The position numbers were made by a program, and so were the translations under genes. From assembly GCF_001594005.1 (NCBI RefSeq), contig NZ_LTBA01000006.1, positions 33,177 through 97,176 on the forward strand: a DNA stretch of 64,000 bases, in the 5' to 3' direction. Positions within the stretch are counted from its first letter, which is position 1. The number at the start of each line of letters is the position of its first letter. Source of the DNA: Clostridium tepidiprofundi DSM 19306. GTDB lineage: Bacteria; Bacillota; Clostridia; Clostridiales; Clostridiaceae. Below, piece after piece: positions 37,504 to 47,851 of this stretch. Under the pieces are notes generated by a model that searched no databases, had not been told where the DNA came from, and was given only the letters and a program-made list of their open reading frames with translations.

Positions 37504-38917
37504 AAGAATTTCCTTCCTTACCATTCAACGATACTAATCCGAAAATCAACCACATTATTAATGTTCCTGTAATTACACCTTTATGATTAAACTCTGTACC
37601 AGTAGTAATTGAAAAAATCGCCCATACCATTATAGAAGTAAATATTCCTCTATTCAAGCTATAATTTTTAAATATAGCAACTATTCTATTGATTATTATA
37701 ATCAAAAATACAATTACACACACTAAACCAAATTCAACGGCAATTTGAAGAACTAAATTGTGAGCCATTTCAAGTGGATAATTAGCAATAGGAATCCTTA
37801 TTCTATAATCTTTAGGCATAATAAGGTACCCCTTAAGTGCATACTCATTATATGCTGATGCAAAATTTCCTCCACCAATACCAAATGGATTCTTAAATAA
37901 AATTGCTGCACTTGTAAAAATAGACTGAACCCTCGCCACCATTGATTCATTACTAAAAAATATTACATGCACTCTTCCTCTGTGAAGTATAAATGGTATA
38001 ATCCATCTAGAACCCACCAAAATTAAGGCTGTAAAAGCATACACAAATTTCTTGTATTTTTTACTGATTAGTATTATAAATACCGCAAATATTGAACTAA
38101 TCCAAGCTCCCCTAGAATATGTAACAAATAAAGCACTCAAATAAATCGCTAGAGAAACATACAAAAATATATTTTCTTTTTTATTCTTTTTATTATATAA
38201 AATTTTCTCAGATAATATTGGGAAAACAGTAATCAATATACCTGCAAAAATATTTATATTATGGTATCCAAAAGTAATCAAATATCTTCTGCTCTCTATC
38301 ATATTGAAAGGAATATGATTTTTAAATATTTGAGAAAATCCATATAAACAACTCAAATCAATACTTAATATCAATGAATAAAGTATTTTATCTATTTCAT
38401 TTTTTTCAAATATAGCAACAACTGTCACCATAAACATTATAGGAATTAATACACCTAAATAAGCAGCACCTATGCTTTTCATAATGTTTTCAGAAAAAAT
38501 ACTTGAATTAAGTGCAAAAATAATAAATATTATAGATAGCACTATGAATTTTGCATTTAATGAATTTTTATATATCAATAGACGCTTTAAATAAGCTATA
38601 ATCCTTTTGAAATTAGCTATAAAGACAAACTGAATATATATAGCTTCATACGTAAACTTGAAAAATAGAAAATCAAAATAGCAAATTTTCCTAGCAGTTA
38701 CCAGTATAGGAAATGATATTATGAATAACATAATAGATTTTTTTATATCAATAAATGAATAGTATAGTTCAAATAGCAAAAAAGCTGTAGCCATTGAAAA
38801 CATTCCTGCATCCTTTATTCCAACACTCTTTCTTAGAATAATTCCAGGAATCATTGAAATTGCTAATATAATTAAAATAGCCTTTAAATTATCTTTAATA
38901 ATCCTCTTAATACTCAT
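37487..38917 (-). CDS. O-antigen ligase/polymerase-type membrane protein (Wzy-like) 2
   Basis: 476 residues, about 12 membrane segments. [20 protein letters not shown] and [20 protein letters not shown], then [20 protein letters not shown], are the Wzy_C/O-antigen-ligase motifs. Two such proteins in one block suggest two polymers, or one polymerase plus one ligase. Ribosome-binding site AGAGGGTAA. Its end overlaps the acyltransferase start. Confidence 0.85.
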   Translation of the reverse strand: MSIKRIIKDNLKAILIILAISMIPGIILRKSVGIKDAGMFSMATAFLLFELYYSFIDIKKSIMLFIISFPILVTARKICYFDFLFFKFTYEAIYIQFVFIANFKRIIAYLKRLLIYKNSLNAKFIVLSIIFIIFALNSSIFSENIMKSIGAAYLGVLIPIMFMVTVVAIFEKNEIDKILYSLILSIDLSCLYGFSQIFKNHIPFNMIESRRYLITFGYHNINIFAGILITVFPILSEKILYNKKNKKENIFLYVSLAIYLSALFVTYSRGAWISSIFAVFIILISKKYKKFVYAFTALILVGSRWIIPFILHRGRVHVIFFSNESMVARVQSIFTSAAILFKNPFGIGGGNFASAYNEYALKGYLIMPKDYRIRIPIANYPLEMAHNLVLQIAVEFGLVCVIVFLIIIINRIVAIFKNYSLNRGIFTSIMVWAIFSITTGTEFNHKGVITGTLIMWLIFGLVSLNGKEGNSYEKDY

Positions 38918-38983
38918 AATTACCCTCTTCTCTAAAATTTATCAATCAACAATACTGCCACTTAATTTCATTTGCATACTGTA

Positions 38984-40372
38984 CTAATCCTCAATGAACT
39001 TACTAAAATCAAAATTATAGTAATCAATCATAATTTTACAGTATTTTGCATAACTATAATTTAGCTTATTAATAGCATCTTCAACTGAAATGTTTCCCCT
39101 TATAGAATCATAAAATAAATTTTTTGTAAGATTAATATCGTAATTGATGAAAATTGTAGGATCATATATTTCATTGGTAAAATTATCATCTTTATTGTAT
39201 TCTTCATAAATATCATTTTTTACGACCTTATCTTTAAAACAAGTAGGTAAACCTTTTTTAGCAGCTAGTATATCCATATTTACATTTTTACTCAAAAGCC
39301 ACTCATAAACTTTTTTAACTGCTTCTTTATGCTTTAACTTTTCTTCAACTTTTTCATTATCGTTTTTTTCTTCTTCTTTTAAATCAACATTTTTATTAAC
39401 CATGAAGCATTTATAAGTACCTGTATAATAATACTTATTACTATCACCAATATTTATTTTAGGTAAATCGCTTATTCCAATATCAAATTTTAAAGGTCTT
39501 ATGCCCTCAAAAAAATATTTATCTTCAAATGTACTAAGTATCATAGCAGTCTTTCTATTTGCAAAATCTTCTCTTACATGTATCTTTGTTTTCTTGTCAA
39601 AGTCAACATCTATTAAGCCCTCTGCGTACATCTTTCTATAAATATTCAATATATCTTTAGCATAATCAAAATTAAACTTTCCATTTTTATAATCCCAAAA
39701 TGTAGTATATATACTTCCCTTATTTACACTCATTTCGCCTATTGAAATTCTAAGCTCCTCAAGATAGTATGCTGGAAATTCAAATGGGACAATATCAGGG
39801 TAAGCCTTCTTTATTTTTTTTGCATATTCAATCACATCTTGCCATGTTTTAGGTTGAATATTAGTATCGATTCCCGCTCCTTTTAATATTTCCTTATTCC
39901 AAACGAATTTAACGTCATTTCCTAATACCTTAACTCCCATAGGTTCCTTTTTATAATATAAAAAATTATTTTTTCCTATTTTATCTACATCAATTCCCAA
40001 CTCTTTCATAGGCATAATTCTATCATATCTGAACAATTGATAAAAACCATATTGAAATATATCAACTTTATTGTTGTTCGCAACAGCAGTTCTCAACATA
40101 TTTATATAGTCATCACCATAAACTTGAAGATTTATGTAAATATTATCTTTATTGTATTTATTATATTCCCTCACTTGAAATTTTCTTGTCTCTGAATCAT
40201 AATCATCCTTAAGCCAAATAGTTACTATTTCTTTGCCCTTTAAAAGTTCATCTCGTTTTGCTTGAAGTTCTTTGTTATCTGAATAAGCCTTAACTTTTAC
40301 TAATGTAGATAATGTTAAAAATACTATAACAATCCAAATATATAATCTATAATTTTTCATCATACTTCTCAT
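38984..40372 (-). CDS. Orphan extracellular sugar-type solute-binding protein in the polysaccharide block
   Basis: 462 residues. One N-terminal hydrophobic segment (about 9-28) without a lipobox Cys, so it is either a signal peptide or a membrane anchor. The rest fits a family 1 solute-binding fold: VTIWLKDDYDSETRKFQVRE, YNKYNKDNIYINLQVYGDDY, VKFVWNKEILKGAGIDTN, PKTWQDVIEYAKKIKKAYPD and a late ISVEDAINKLNYSYAKY. A charged insert (EEEKNDNEKVEEKLKHKE) is unusual. No permease or ATPase gene is near. GGGTGATAAA supports the start. It may bind the polymer or a fragment of it outside the cell, but this is inference. Confidence 0.8.
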   Translation of the reverse strand: MRSMMKNYRLYIWIVIVFLTLSTLVKVKAYSDNKELQAKRDELLKGKEIVTIWLKDDYDSETRKFQVREYNKYNKDNIYINLQVYGDDYINMLRTAVANNNKVDIFQYGFYQLFRYDRIMPMKELGIDVDKIGKNNFLYYKKEPMGVKVLGNDVKFVWNKEILKGAGIDTNIQPKTWQDVIEYAKKIKKAYPDIVPFEFPAYYLEELRISIGEMSVNKGSIYTTFWDYKNGKFNFDYAKDILNIYRKMYAEGLIDVDFDKKTKIHVREDFANRKTAMILSTFEDKYFFEGIRPLKFDIGISDLPKINIGDSNKYYYTGTYKCFMVNKNVDLKEEEKNDNEKVEEKLKHKEAVKKVYEWLLSKNVNMDILAAKKGLPTCFKDKVVKNDIYEEYNKDDNFTNEIYDPTIFINYDINLTKNLFYDSIRGNISVEDAINKLNYSYAKYCKIMIDYYNFDFSKFIED

Positions 40373-40415
40373 TTTATCACCCTTTTATTAATTTTATAAT
40401 ACTCTCACTTGCTTT

Positions 40416-40478
40416 TGGCTCAGGTGAAGCAGAGTTCACTCCTGAAGCCTCTATGTTTTGCTTTAGCAAAACGAGTTA
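40416..40478 (-). repeat. Small palindromic repeat, copy 3
   Basis: Minus strand reads AACTCGTTTTGCTAAAGCAA, then AACATAGAGGCTTCAGGAGT and GAACTCTGCTTCACC. A nested hairpin GGCTTCAGG..CCTGAGCC is also present. It abuts the stop codon of the MurJ-like gene and could act as its terminator. Confidence 0.7.
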
Positions 40479-40479
40479 A

Positions 40480-42021
40480 CTATTTATTTTTAGTTCTAAT
40501 GCTTCTAATCGGTAAAACTTCACTTAACTCCTTTACTTTTAGCAATTTAAGTAAAAGAGCATAACTTATTATACCAACAAATGTTGATAAACAAATTTTA
40601 AGAGCCAAAAATGCAACACTATTTTTTATAAAAATTATATTTAGATATTTGTATGCTACATAAACCACTGCTGCCATAATAACACTCGATATGAGCGACT
40701 TTAAAAATGTAATTATTGATTTATTATAATTTATTCCTTTTAGTTTTATATTAAGTTCAATAAACATTATAATAGCAACAACACTTACTGAGATTGTTGT
40801 AGCAGTTACCAAACCATTAATGCCATAAATTGGTGTCAAAATAATTACTAGCAAAATATTCAATCCAATCTGTATAAATCCATTTATCATTGGTGTAAGT
40901 GTATCCTTTGAGGAGAAAAATACTTTTCCTAAAATATCCATAAAAGAATATCCTATTGCAGAAAACACCAAATATCTCAAACACTGTGAAGTCACTCTTG
41001 TAGCTTCACTCGTAAATTTTCCATGTTCAAAAACCAATTTAACTACTGGTTCACTCAATATAAATAGCCCTAGCACTAGCGGAATAACAATTATGACTAT
41101 TATATTTAATGCTTTTACTATCAAAGCATTAAATTCTTCAGTAGCATTTTCTGTGAATTTTTCCGTAAGCTTTGGGTAAAATACTGTTGTGATGGATACA
41201 ATAAAAACCTGATTTATTAAAGAAGTAAGTCGCGTAGCGTAACTTACTATGGCAACACTCCCTGCTGGAAGTGTCGATGCATAATTATTAGCAACCATAA
41301 CATTAATTCTGCCAACAGCAGTACTGATAATAATAGGTACTGATAGTATAAGCATTTTTCTAATATTTGTATCTTTAAAATTTATATAAGGTTTATATTT
41401 GTATTCTTTCATAAATGGTCTTTGTATAAAAAGCTGAATGATTGATCCTATCAAATAAGCTATAATAGCAGCTACCACACCATATTTATAGAATATAACC
41501 ACACCTACAATGATAGCCATATTTGCAACTATGCTGGTAAATGCTGGTTGCAAAAATATATCATAAGACTGCAAGTAGCCTGTATAAAGACCGTTTATAG
41601 CAAAAAATATTATCGAAGGCATTACTATCTTAGTCAAAAAAGAGGTTTTTGCTATCTGTTCTGGTGTAAATCCACTCGCCATGAGTTCAGTTAATTGAGT
41701 TGAAAACAGAGTACCCACTAAGGTCAAAGCCAAGCATATCAAAAACACTATGTTTAAAATATTATTAAAAAACATATTAGCTTTTTCTTTATCTTTCTTC
41801 ACATTTGAAAATACTGGTATAAAACTCACAGTCAATGCAGCACCAATGCATCCATAAAACAGCTGTGGAATATTGGTTGCAGTAGTATACATATCAGTTA
41901 TTCTGGTTGCACCAAAATATCCTGCAATCAATATATCTCTTAATACTCCCACAGTCTTGCTTAATATAAGTACAATGGTAATCATTGCACTGTATTTCGC
42001 CATATTCTTAACTTTAGTCAT
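40480..42021 (-). CDS. murJ: MurJ/MviN-family lipid flippase
   Basis: 513 residues from ATG 42021, which follows GGAGGAAAAA; seven further codons are open. About 14 membrane segments. SKTVGVLRDILIAGYFGATR and TDMYTTATNIPQLFYGCIGA are the MurJ opening. It may be the lipid II flippase for peptidoglycan or a homologue for a second undecaprenyl-linked glycan, given its position among polysaccharide genes and the separate Wzx-type flippase at 28960. It overlaps the upstream glycosyltransferase gene by 8 bp. Confidence 0.9.
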   Translation of the reverse strand: MTKVKNMAKYSAMITIVLILSKTVGVLRDILIAGYFGATRITDMYTTATNIPQLFYGCIGAALTVSFIPVFSNVKKDKEKANMFFNNILNIVFLICLALTLVGTLFSTQLTELMASGFTPEQIAKTSFLTKIVMPSIIFFAINGLYTGYLQSYDIFLQPAFTSIVANMAIIVGVVIFYKYGVVAAIIAYLIGSIIQLFIQRPFMKEYKYKPYINFKDTNIRKMLILSVPIIISTAVGRINVMVANNYASTLPAGSVAIVSYATRLTSLINQVFIVSITTVFYPKLTEKFTENATEEFNALIVKALNIIVIIVIPLVLGLFILSEPVVKLVFEHGKFTSEATRVTSQCLRYLVFSAIGYSFMDILGKVFFSSKDTLTPMINGFIQIGLNILLVIILTPIYGINGLVTATTISVSVVAIIMFIELNIKLKGINYNKSIITFLKSLISSVIMAAVVYVAYKYLNIIFIKNSVAFLALKICLSTFVGIISYALLLKLLKVKELSEVLPIRSIRTKNK

Positions 42022-43126
42022 TTTTTCCTCCGATTTTCTCATAGACTTTTATCAATTTTTTGCTCTCAGCTTCCCATGAATACTTATCCTCAATTTCTTT
42101 TCTTCCTATTTCACCCAATTCATTTAATTTGTCATAATCATTAATCAAATAAATTATCTTCTCTGCAATATCAACTGGTTCCTCTGGATCAGCCATAATA
42201 CCAAACTTACCGAATTCATTTTTCCAGTAAGGAAAATTCGACATGATTATAGGAACACCGCAAGCCATGTATTCAAATACTTTATTTGGAAGTGCGCCTA
42301 CGTGATTTGGTACAGGCAAGAAATTAATTATTCCAATATCGGAAGCTTTAATATATGAATACACATCTTCTTGCTTTTTATGTCCAAAATATCTAGTATA
42401 GTTCCATCCTTCAAGCTGCATACATTCACTCTCGTATTTTGAATCTTCCCAAGTTCCAAGCAACCATAACTCTATTTCACCCTTTAAAATTCCAACTGCC
42501 TTTATTATCTCTTTTATTCCTCTTATTTCTGTCAATCCACCCGCATAAACAATAACAGGTTTATCATGCTCGATATCAATTTTTTTAGCTCTATCTATTA
42601 TTGATATTATAGGTAAATTCCTTATCACTTCAACTTTATCACTTGGAAACTTTTTACTTATACCAGGAGTAACAGTAATGATTCCATCAAACGCTTTAGT
42701 TGTTAACTTTTCAATACCAGAATATAAAAATGAAATAGCTTTTCTAAACCCCTTCCAGCCTAACCATTCTTTTGTGAGAATCTGCATTGGAACATCCTCA
42801 TGCACATCATAAATTACTTTTTTGCCTTTCAATTTAAGTAAAAGACCTATAAAAATCAACTCTGGATCATGGAAATGATATATATCAGCATTTATCTTTT
42901 TAGCTTTTTTATATGCTTCAAAAGTCTTCTTAAATATTCTTACAAATCTATTCTGATTTTGGGACAATGGTATAATATTAACACCATCTACACTTTCATT
43001 CTTATCATGTGTAACTATAAAGCTCACATCATAGCCATATTTTGATAAGGTTTTGCACTCTTTATGAAAAATTCTAATGTCAAATGCCCTATGAACTGTT
43101 GAAATATGACAAACCTTAATCGACAT
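42014..43126 (-). CDS. Glycosyltransferase, family 4
   Basis: 370 residues from ATG 43126 (GGAGGATTAATT upstream). ISTVHRAFDIRIFHKECKTL, YHFHDPELIFIGLLLKLKGK and VIYDVHEDVP define a GT4 subgroup common in surface-glycan loci. C-terminal motifs: VYAGGLTEIRGIKEIIKAVG and GALPNKVFEYMACGVPIIMS. Coupled to the MurJ-like gene by overlap. Confidence 0.9.
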   Translation of the reverse strand: MSIKVCHISTVHRAFDIRIFHKECKTLSKYGYDVSFIVTHDKNESVDGVNIIPLSQNQNRFVRIFKKTFEAYKKAKKINADIYHFHDPELIFIGLLLKLKGKKVIYDVHEDVPMQILTKEWLGWKGFRKAISFLYSGIEKLTTKAFDGIITVTPGISKKFPSDKVEVIRNLPIISIIDRAKKIDIEHDKPVIVYAGGLTEIRGIKEIIKAVGILKGEIELWLLGTWEDSKYESECMQLEGWNYTRYFGHKKQEDVYSYIKASDIGIINFLPVPNHVGALPNKVFEYMACGVPIIMSNFPYWKNEFGKFGIMADPEEPVDIAEKIIYLINDYDKLNELGEIGRKEIEDKYSWEAESKKLIKVYEKIGGKND

Positions 43127-43152
43127 AATTAATCCTCCAAACCACAAAATAA

Positions 43153-44607
43153 TTATTCTTTAACAAAAAAATCATTCGTTTCCTTTATTCTGTTTTTCAA
43201 TACTTCAATATTTAAATCTTCATTTTTTAAGTTAAAAAAATCCTTTTTAAACTCCTTAAACATGATATCGTTTTTGCATTTAAGTCTATTGAACAATTCT
43301 CCCACATTACTAACAAATGGTACTTTATATTCTATTAAGCAATCAATATACCACCAACCCGGAAATTTAACAACAAAGGTTGGCACATCATAAATCAATG
43401 CTTCATAATGACATGTAGAATAGCAAGACAAGTGAATTTTACTTATACTAAGGCACTCATAAACACTTTCAAATATCGAAAATTCAACTCTATCTAAGTT
43501 TAGAATTTGTCCATAGAGTTCCTTATAGTTCATAACTTCATTTGGATGAATTTTCACCAAAATATTGATATTTTCATCATATTCTAAAAGCTTTTTTACG
43601 AATTCACACCAATAATTAGCATAAAGTTCTCCCTGTGTAGTTATAACGAAGTCATATTTATTATTTTTTTTCTGCATATTCTTATTGTCAATAATTTTTT
43701 CAAATAAATAAGGATATCCATACTCAATTATTTTTAATTCATTCTCTATATTCATTCCACTTATTATTCTCTTAAAATGAGAACCAAACACACATAAATA
43801 ATCTGGTACTGGATCATTTATGTCAATTTTTTTATTATATCTGTATCCTAAATGTTCCTCACTTATCATACCATGCTGAAATTCTACAACATTTATACCT
43901 AACGTCTTAGCCGCATACACAAAAAGCAAATGCGTAGGACTATACGCACATTCCACATAAATCACTGATGGTTGAATACTCTTTATAATTTTTAGTGCTT
44001 TTTTATATCCTTTAATAATAACTGCTGTATTTTGTAGAACTATTTCAACTAAATTAATATTCAAACTGTACTTATCATAAATATACCTTTGGACAGGCAT
44101 GAATTTATTTACAATCAATTTAACTTCTTCTTTTTTTAATATAAACTTATACATTTTTCTGCATAAATTTATATAGAGTGCAATATTGCTCATATTATAG
44201 CATTGATTTGAATAATAATTCTTAATAAATCCTCTACCGCTCAGTGTATTCAATACTGCATAAGAATGTTTATCATCATACTTTCCTATATAATCAAAAA
44301 TAATATCAAAATATTTTCCATCAACACAATCTCTTCTCAAATTAGTATTAGAAATACATAAAATATCCGTTTTATTAAACTTTTGAGGAATAATATTTAT
44401 ATTTTTTATGAATTTAAAATAAGAAAGTTTTGATACCAATTTAGATGATTTTTTGTAACTATCATTATTAAAAACTTTTCTTGAAAACTCAAGTACCTCA
44501 AATGTTTTTAGTCTACTCATCCACCATACATTAAATCCTCTTATTTTAAAATCAAACAGATCAAACTGCTTCTCAATATCTATCACAATATCAGTTGTTT
44601 GTACCAT
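43153..44607 (-). CDS. Putative surface-glycan transferase (GT-B-like), family uncertain
   Basis: 484 residues from ATG 44607, chosen for AAGGAGCAGTTTT upstream. VIYVECAYSPTHLLFVYAAK, then VVEFQHGMISEEHLGYRYN and a second-domain DYLCVFGSHFKRII..IEYGYP and VKIHPNEVMNYKELYG resemble GT-B proteins related to CDP-glycerol transferases and capsule KpsC/S-like enzymes. The QHG motif and the K-x-HP motif are the best guides. No membrane segment. It directly follows the legionaminic-acid genes, so it may transfer that sugar; this is an inference. Confidence 0.55.
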   Translation of the reverse strand: MVQTTDIVIDIEKQFDLFDFKIRGFNVWWMSRLKTFEVLEFSRKVFNNDSYKKSSKLVSKLSYFKFIKNINIIPQKFNKTDILCISNTNLRRDCVDGKYFDIIFDYIGKYDDKHSYAVLNTLSGRGFIKNYYSNQCYNMSNIALYINLCRKMYKFILKKEEVKLIVNKFMPVQRYIYDKYSLNINLVEIVLQNTAVIIKGYKKALKIIKSIQPSVIYVECAYSPTHLLFVYAAKTLGINVVEFQHGMISEEHLGYRYNKKIDINDPVPDYLCVFGSHFKRIISGMNIENELKIIEYGYPYLFEKIIDNKNMQKKNNKYDFVITTQGELYANYWCEFVKKLLEYDENINILVKIHPNEVMNYKELYGQILNLDRVEFSIFESVYECLSISKIHLSCYSTCHYEALIYDVPTFVVKFPGWWYIDCLIEYKVPFVSNVGELFNRLKCKNDIMFKEFKKDFFNLKNEDLNIEVLKNRIKETNDFFVKE

Positions 44608-44643
44608 AAAACTGCTCCTTAGTACAGCACTAATAGTCAAAAT

Positions 44644-45759
44644 TTACTTTGAGTATTCTTTAATAATGCTGCATATTTTATCTATTTCACATTTTTTAAT
44701 TCCTACAGAACTAGGTAGATTAATTCCTTTTTTTGAAAGCTCAAATGTAATATCCATTTTACCATGTTTGCACCCCTTATAAGGTGGCATTTCATGAACA
44801 GGCATAAAAAACGGTCTCGATTCTATACCTTCATATTCCAATATCTTTATCAATTCATCTCTTGAAATACCATATTCGTCTTCAATAACTATTGAATACA
44901 ACCAGTGGCAGTTAACAGCCCACTCCTTTTGTACAGGCAATGTTATACCACTAACATCACTTAATTTTTCTGAATAATACTGCGCATTTTTTCTTTTAAT
45001 ATCTATATACATTTCAATATTTTCTAATTGCGCTACTCCAAATGCTGCAAGAAGATTAGGCATCCTATAATTATACCCTATTTCAGGGTGATAAAAAGAT
45101 TTATTGTCATTTACCACTTTTGTCTGTGTAGATAAAAATTTTGCCCTTTCACCAATTCTGTCATCATTTGTGATTAGCATACCACCTGCACCTGTAGTTA
45201 TCAACTTATTCCCATTGAAACTAAAACACCCAATATTTCCTATTGTTCCCACTTTATTGCCTTTATATTCTGAACCCAGTGCCTCAGTTGCATCTTCAAT
45301 AACGTACAAATCATACTTTTTAGCTATACGCATAATATCATCCATATCAACAGGATGGCCATAGATATGTACTGGCATAATAGCTTTTGTATTACTAGAT
45401 ATCATTTCCTCTATTTTAGTTGTATCCATCACAAAAGTATCTCTACAAATGTCTACAAAAACCGGTTCTGCTCCTGCATATTTAATAGCATTAACAGGTG
45501 AAATAAAAGTCATTGAAGGTACTATTACTTCATCACCTTTGCCAATTCCCAAAGAAACCAATGCCAAATGCAATGCTGCAGTTCCATTAACCGTTACAAC
45601 TGCTTCTTTACTTCCTATATACTCATTGAATCTATCTTCAAATAAATTCACATAGCTCCCTGCTGATGAAACCCAATTAGTGTCAATGCACTCTTTTATA
45701 TATTTCCACTCATTGCCTTTAATCTCTGGTATACACAATGGTATCATTGTACTTTTCAC
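44644..45759 (-). CDS. legC: DegT/DnrJ/EryC1 PLP aminotransferase, LegC-like
   Basis: 371 residues. GSKEAVVTVNGTAALHLALV, YVIEDATEALGSEYKGNKVG, and the PLP-lysine segment GCFSFNGNKLITTGAGGM. In the legionaminic pathway LegC aminates the 4-keto sugar made by LegB. Its place beside a LegB-like dehydratase gene and upstream members of the same pathway supports this. Start uncertain: GTG at 45759 or ATG four codons later. Confidence 0.85.
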   Translation of the reverse strand: MKSTMIPLCIPEIKGNEWKYIKECIDTNWVSSAGSYVNLFEDRFNEYIGSKEAVVTVNGTAALHLALVSLGIGKGDEVIVPSMTFISPVNAIKYAGAEPVFVDICRDTFVMDTTKIEEMISSNTKAIMPVHIYGHPVDMDDIMRIAKKYDLYVIEDATEALGSEYKGNKVGTIGNIGCFSFNGNKLITTGAGGMLITNDDRIGERAKFLSTQTKVVNDNKSFYHPEIGYNYRMPNLLAAFGVAQLENIEMYIDIKRKNAQYYSEKLSDVSGITLPVQKEWAVNCHWLYSIVIEDEYGISRDELIKILEYEGIESRPFFMPVHEMPPYKGCKHGKMDITFELSKKGINLPSSVGIKKCEIDKICSIIKEYSK

Positions 45760-45786
45760 ATCCCTTGTATATCGATATTAATTATA

Positions 45787-46779
45787 TTACACATTGTAAA
45801 TATCCGTTTTAAAATATTCCATGTTATTTTTAATCCAATCAACTGTTTCAGTAAGTCCTTCTTCAAGACTGTATTTAGGCGTCCACTCCGTTAATTGTTT
45901 TATTTTTGTATTGTCTGCCCATAATCTATTTACTTCGCTTTTTTCAGGTCTTATTCTTTCTTTATCACAAATAATTTTAACATCTTCTCCAATTATTCTT
46001 ATTATTTTATGAGCTAAGTCCCCTATACTTATCTCACTATTTGAACCTGCATTTATAACTTCACCAATAGTTTTATCGCTTTCAGCTATTTTAATAAATG
46101 CTTCCGCAGTATCCTTAACATAATTAAAATCTCTTGTTGGTGATAAGCTTCCTAGCTTTATCTCTCTTTTTCCAGCCAACACTTGTGAAATAATAGTAGG
46201 TATAACTGCTCTTGCTGACTGCCTAGGACCATATGTATTAAATGGTCTAATAGTAGCTATAGGTAAATTAAAACTCCTGTAGTAGCTTTCAGCCATTTTA
46301 TCCGCTGCTATTTTTGAAGCTGAATAAGGTGATTGACCTTGCAGAGGATGTTTTTCATCTATTGGAACATACAAAGCTGTACCATATGTTTCACTTGTAG
46401 ATGTGTGAATAATTTTTTCCACATCATATTCTCTACAAGCTTCAAGTACATTTGTAGTACCTTGTACATTTGTCTTTACGTAAGCCATAGGAGATAAATA
46501 TGAATATGGTATTGCGATTAATGCTGCTAAATGAAATACAACATCTTGTCCTTTAACTATTCTCTTTACTGAATCATACTCTCTAACATCACCTGTTACA
46601 ATATTTATATTCTCCTTAATATTTTTATCAAATGTATCAATCCATCCCCAGCTATTAAATGAATTATATTGCACGAGTGCAGTAACTTTCGCCCCAATTT
46701 CAACTAATTTTTCTGTTAAATGGCTTCCAATAAATCCTTCTGAACCTGTAACTAAAACATTTTTGCCTTTTAGATTCAT
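45787..46779 (-). CDS. legB: NAD-dependent 4,6-dehydratase, LegB-like (extended SDR)
   Basis: 330 residues. Rossmann motif VTGSEGFIGSHL at the N-terminus, HLAALIAIPYSYLSPMAYVK, TSTSETYG and the catalytic YSASKIAADKMAESYYRSF (YxxxK), then RPFNTYGPRQSARAVIPTII. It would remove water from a GDP- or UDP-GlcNAc donor to give the 4-keto-6-deoxy sugar, the first committed step to legionaminic acid. It lies between the PtmE-like and LegC-like genes. Ribosome-binding site GAGGAGA. Confidence 0.88.
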   Translation of the reverse strand: MNLKGKNVLVTGSEGFIGSHLTEKLVEIGAKVTALVQYNSFNSWGWIDTFDKNIKENINIVTGDVREYDSVKRIVKGQDVVFHLAALIAIPYSYLSPMAYVKTNVQGTTNVLEACREYDVEKIIHTSTSETYGTALYVPIDEKHPLQGQSPYSASKIAADKMAESYYRSFNLPIATIRPFNTYGPRQSARAVIPTIISQVLAGKREIKLGSLSPTRDFNYVKDTAEAFIKIAESDKTIGEVINAGSNSEISIGDLAHKIIRIIGEDVKIICDKERIRPEKSEVNRLWADNTKIKQLTEWTPKYSLEEGLTETVDWIKNNMEYFKTDIYNV

Positions 46780-46797
46780 TTTTATTTCTCCTCACTT

Positions 46798-47847
46798 CTA
46801 TATTTTAGAAAAATTCTCGCTTACGGTTTTATAATCCTTCATTTGACCTATATCAACCCAATAATCTGTTATATTATATATTCCTGCTCTGTACCCTCTA
46901 GTAATTACATTTTCAATAAAATCTGTCATGTTGTAATACTCATTATATGGTAGGAATTTTAATATATATGGATTGATAACATAAATTCCTCCATTTATAT
47001 GATAACTATATATAGGCTTCTCTTGTAATGATTTTATAATAGCATTCTCTGTGGTCATTACACCATAAGGTATCTTTACCTCATAATTTCGTGCTCCAAC
47101 AGTGATATCAAAATCATTACTAATATGATAATTTAAAAATGCGTCAAAATCTATTCCTGTTAAAATATCACCATTTATTACTATAAACGGCTTATTCAAT
47201 TTATCCTTTGCCAGACTTATTGAACCAGCCGTACCTAACTTCTTATTTTCTTTTACATACTCTATATTAACATTAAAGTTGCTTCCATCCTTAAAATAGT
47301 TTTCAATTATTTCTCCTTTATAGTTTAAAGAAATAATAAAATTCGTATATCCATATTCTCTAAACTGCTCTATAATCAGTTCCAATATGGGTTTATCTCC
47401 TACTGTTAACATTGGCTTAGGTATTTTATCTGTTAAAGGTCTTAATCTAGTGCCAAGCCCTCCAGCAAGTATAAAAACATAATTTTCCTTTTTATCATAA
47501 CATATAATATCATTAAAGAAAATCAAATCCAATATCTTTTTATTCTCATCAACAAGAGGCAATTGCCTTATACCATATCTCAACATGTACTCTTTAACTT
47601 TCTTTTTATCGTACATGTGTGTTATGTATTTAAAATTTTTATTGTAAATACTCTTTATGCTATCTTCCAATTTATACCCTTTAAGAAGTGCTCTACGTAT
47701 ATCTCCATCAGTAATAGTTCCTAAAAGCACTTTCTCTTCGTTAATCACAAATACCGCTCCAATGCGATTTCTATCTATATTTTCCATAGCCTTTTTTATG
47801 GTAGCATTAGAATCTATTAAATAACATTTTTTAATAGCTCTTTTCAT
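46798..47847 (-). CDS. CBS-domain sugar nucleotidyltransferase, PtmE-like
   Basis: 349 residues from ATG 47847, chosen for GTAGGTG upstream; 18 further codons are open but overlap the previous gene. Two CBS domains (about 1-110) precede a nucleotidyltransferase with FILAGGLGTRLRPLTDKIPK. In Campylobacter, PtmE of this architecture makes GDP-glucosamine, giving the GDP-activated route to legionaminic acid. A GDP-type start of the pathway is thus likely here. Its partner PtmF/PtmA steps were not seen in the window. Confidence 0.85.
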   Translation of the reverse strand: MKRAIKKCYLIDSNATIKKAMENIDRNRIGAVFVINEEKVLLGTITDGDIRRALLKGYKLEDSIKSIYNKNFKYITHMYDKKKVKEYMLRYGIRQLPLVDENKKILDLIFFNDIICYDKKENYVFILAGGLGTRLRPLTDKIPKPMLTVGDKPILELIIEQFREYGYTNFIISLNYKGEIIENYFKDGSNFNVNIEYVKENKKLGTAGSISLAKDKLNKPFIVINGDILTGIDFDAFLNYHISNDFDITVGARNYEVKIPYGVMTTENAIIKSLQEKPIYSYHINGGIYVINPYILKFLPYNEYYNMTDFIENVITRGYRAGIYNITDYWVDIGQMKDYKTVSENFSKI

Positions 47848-47851
47848 TTTT

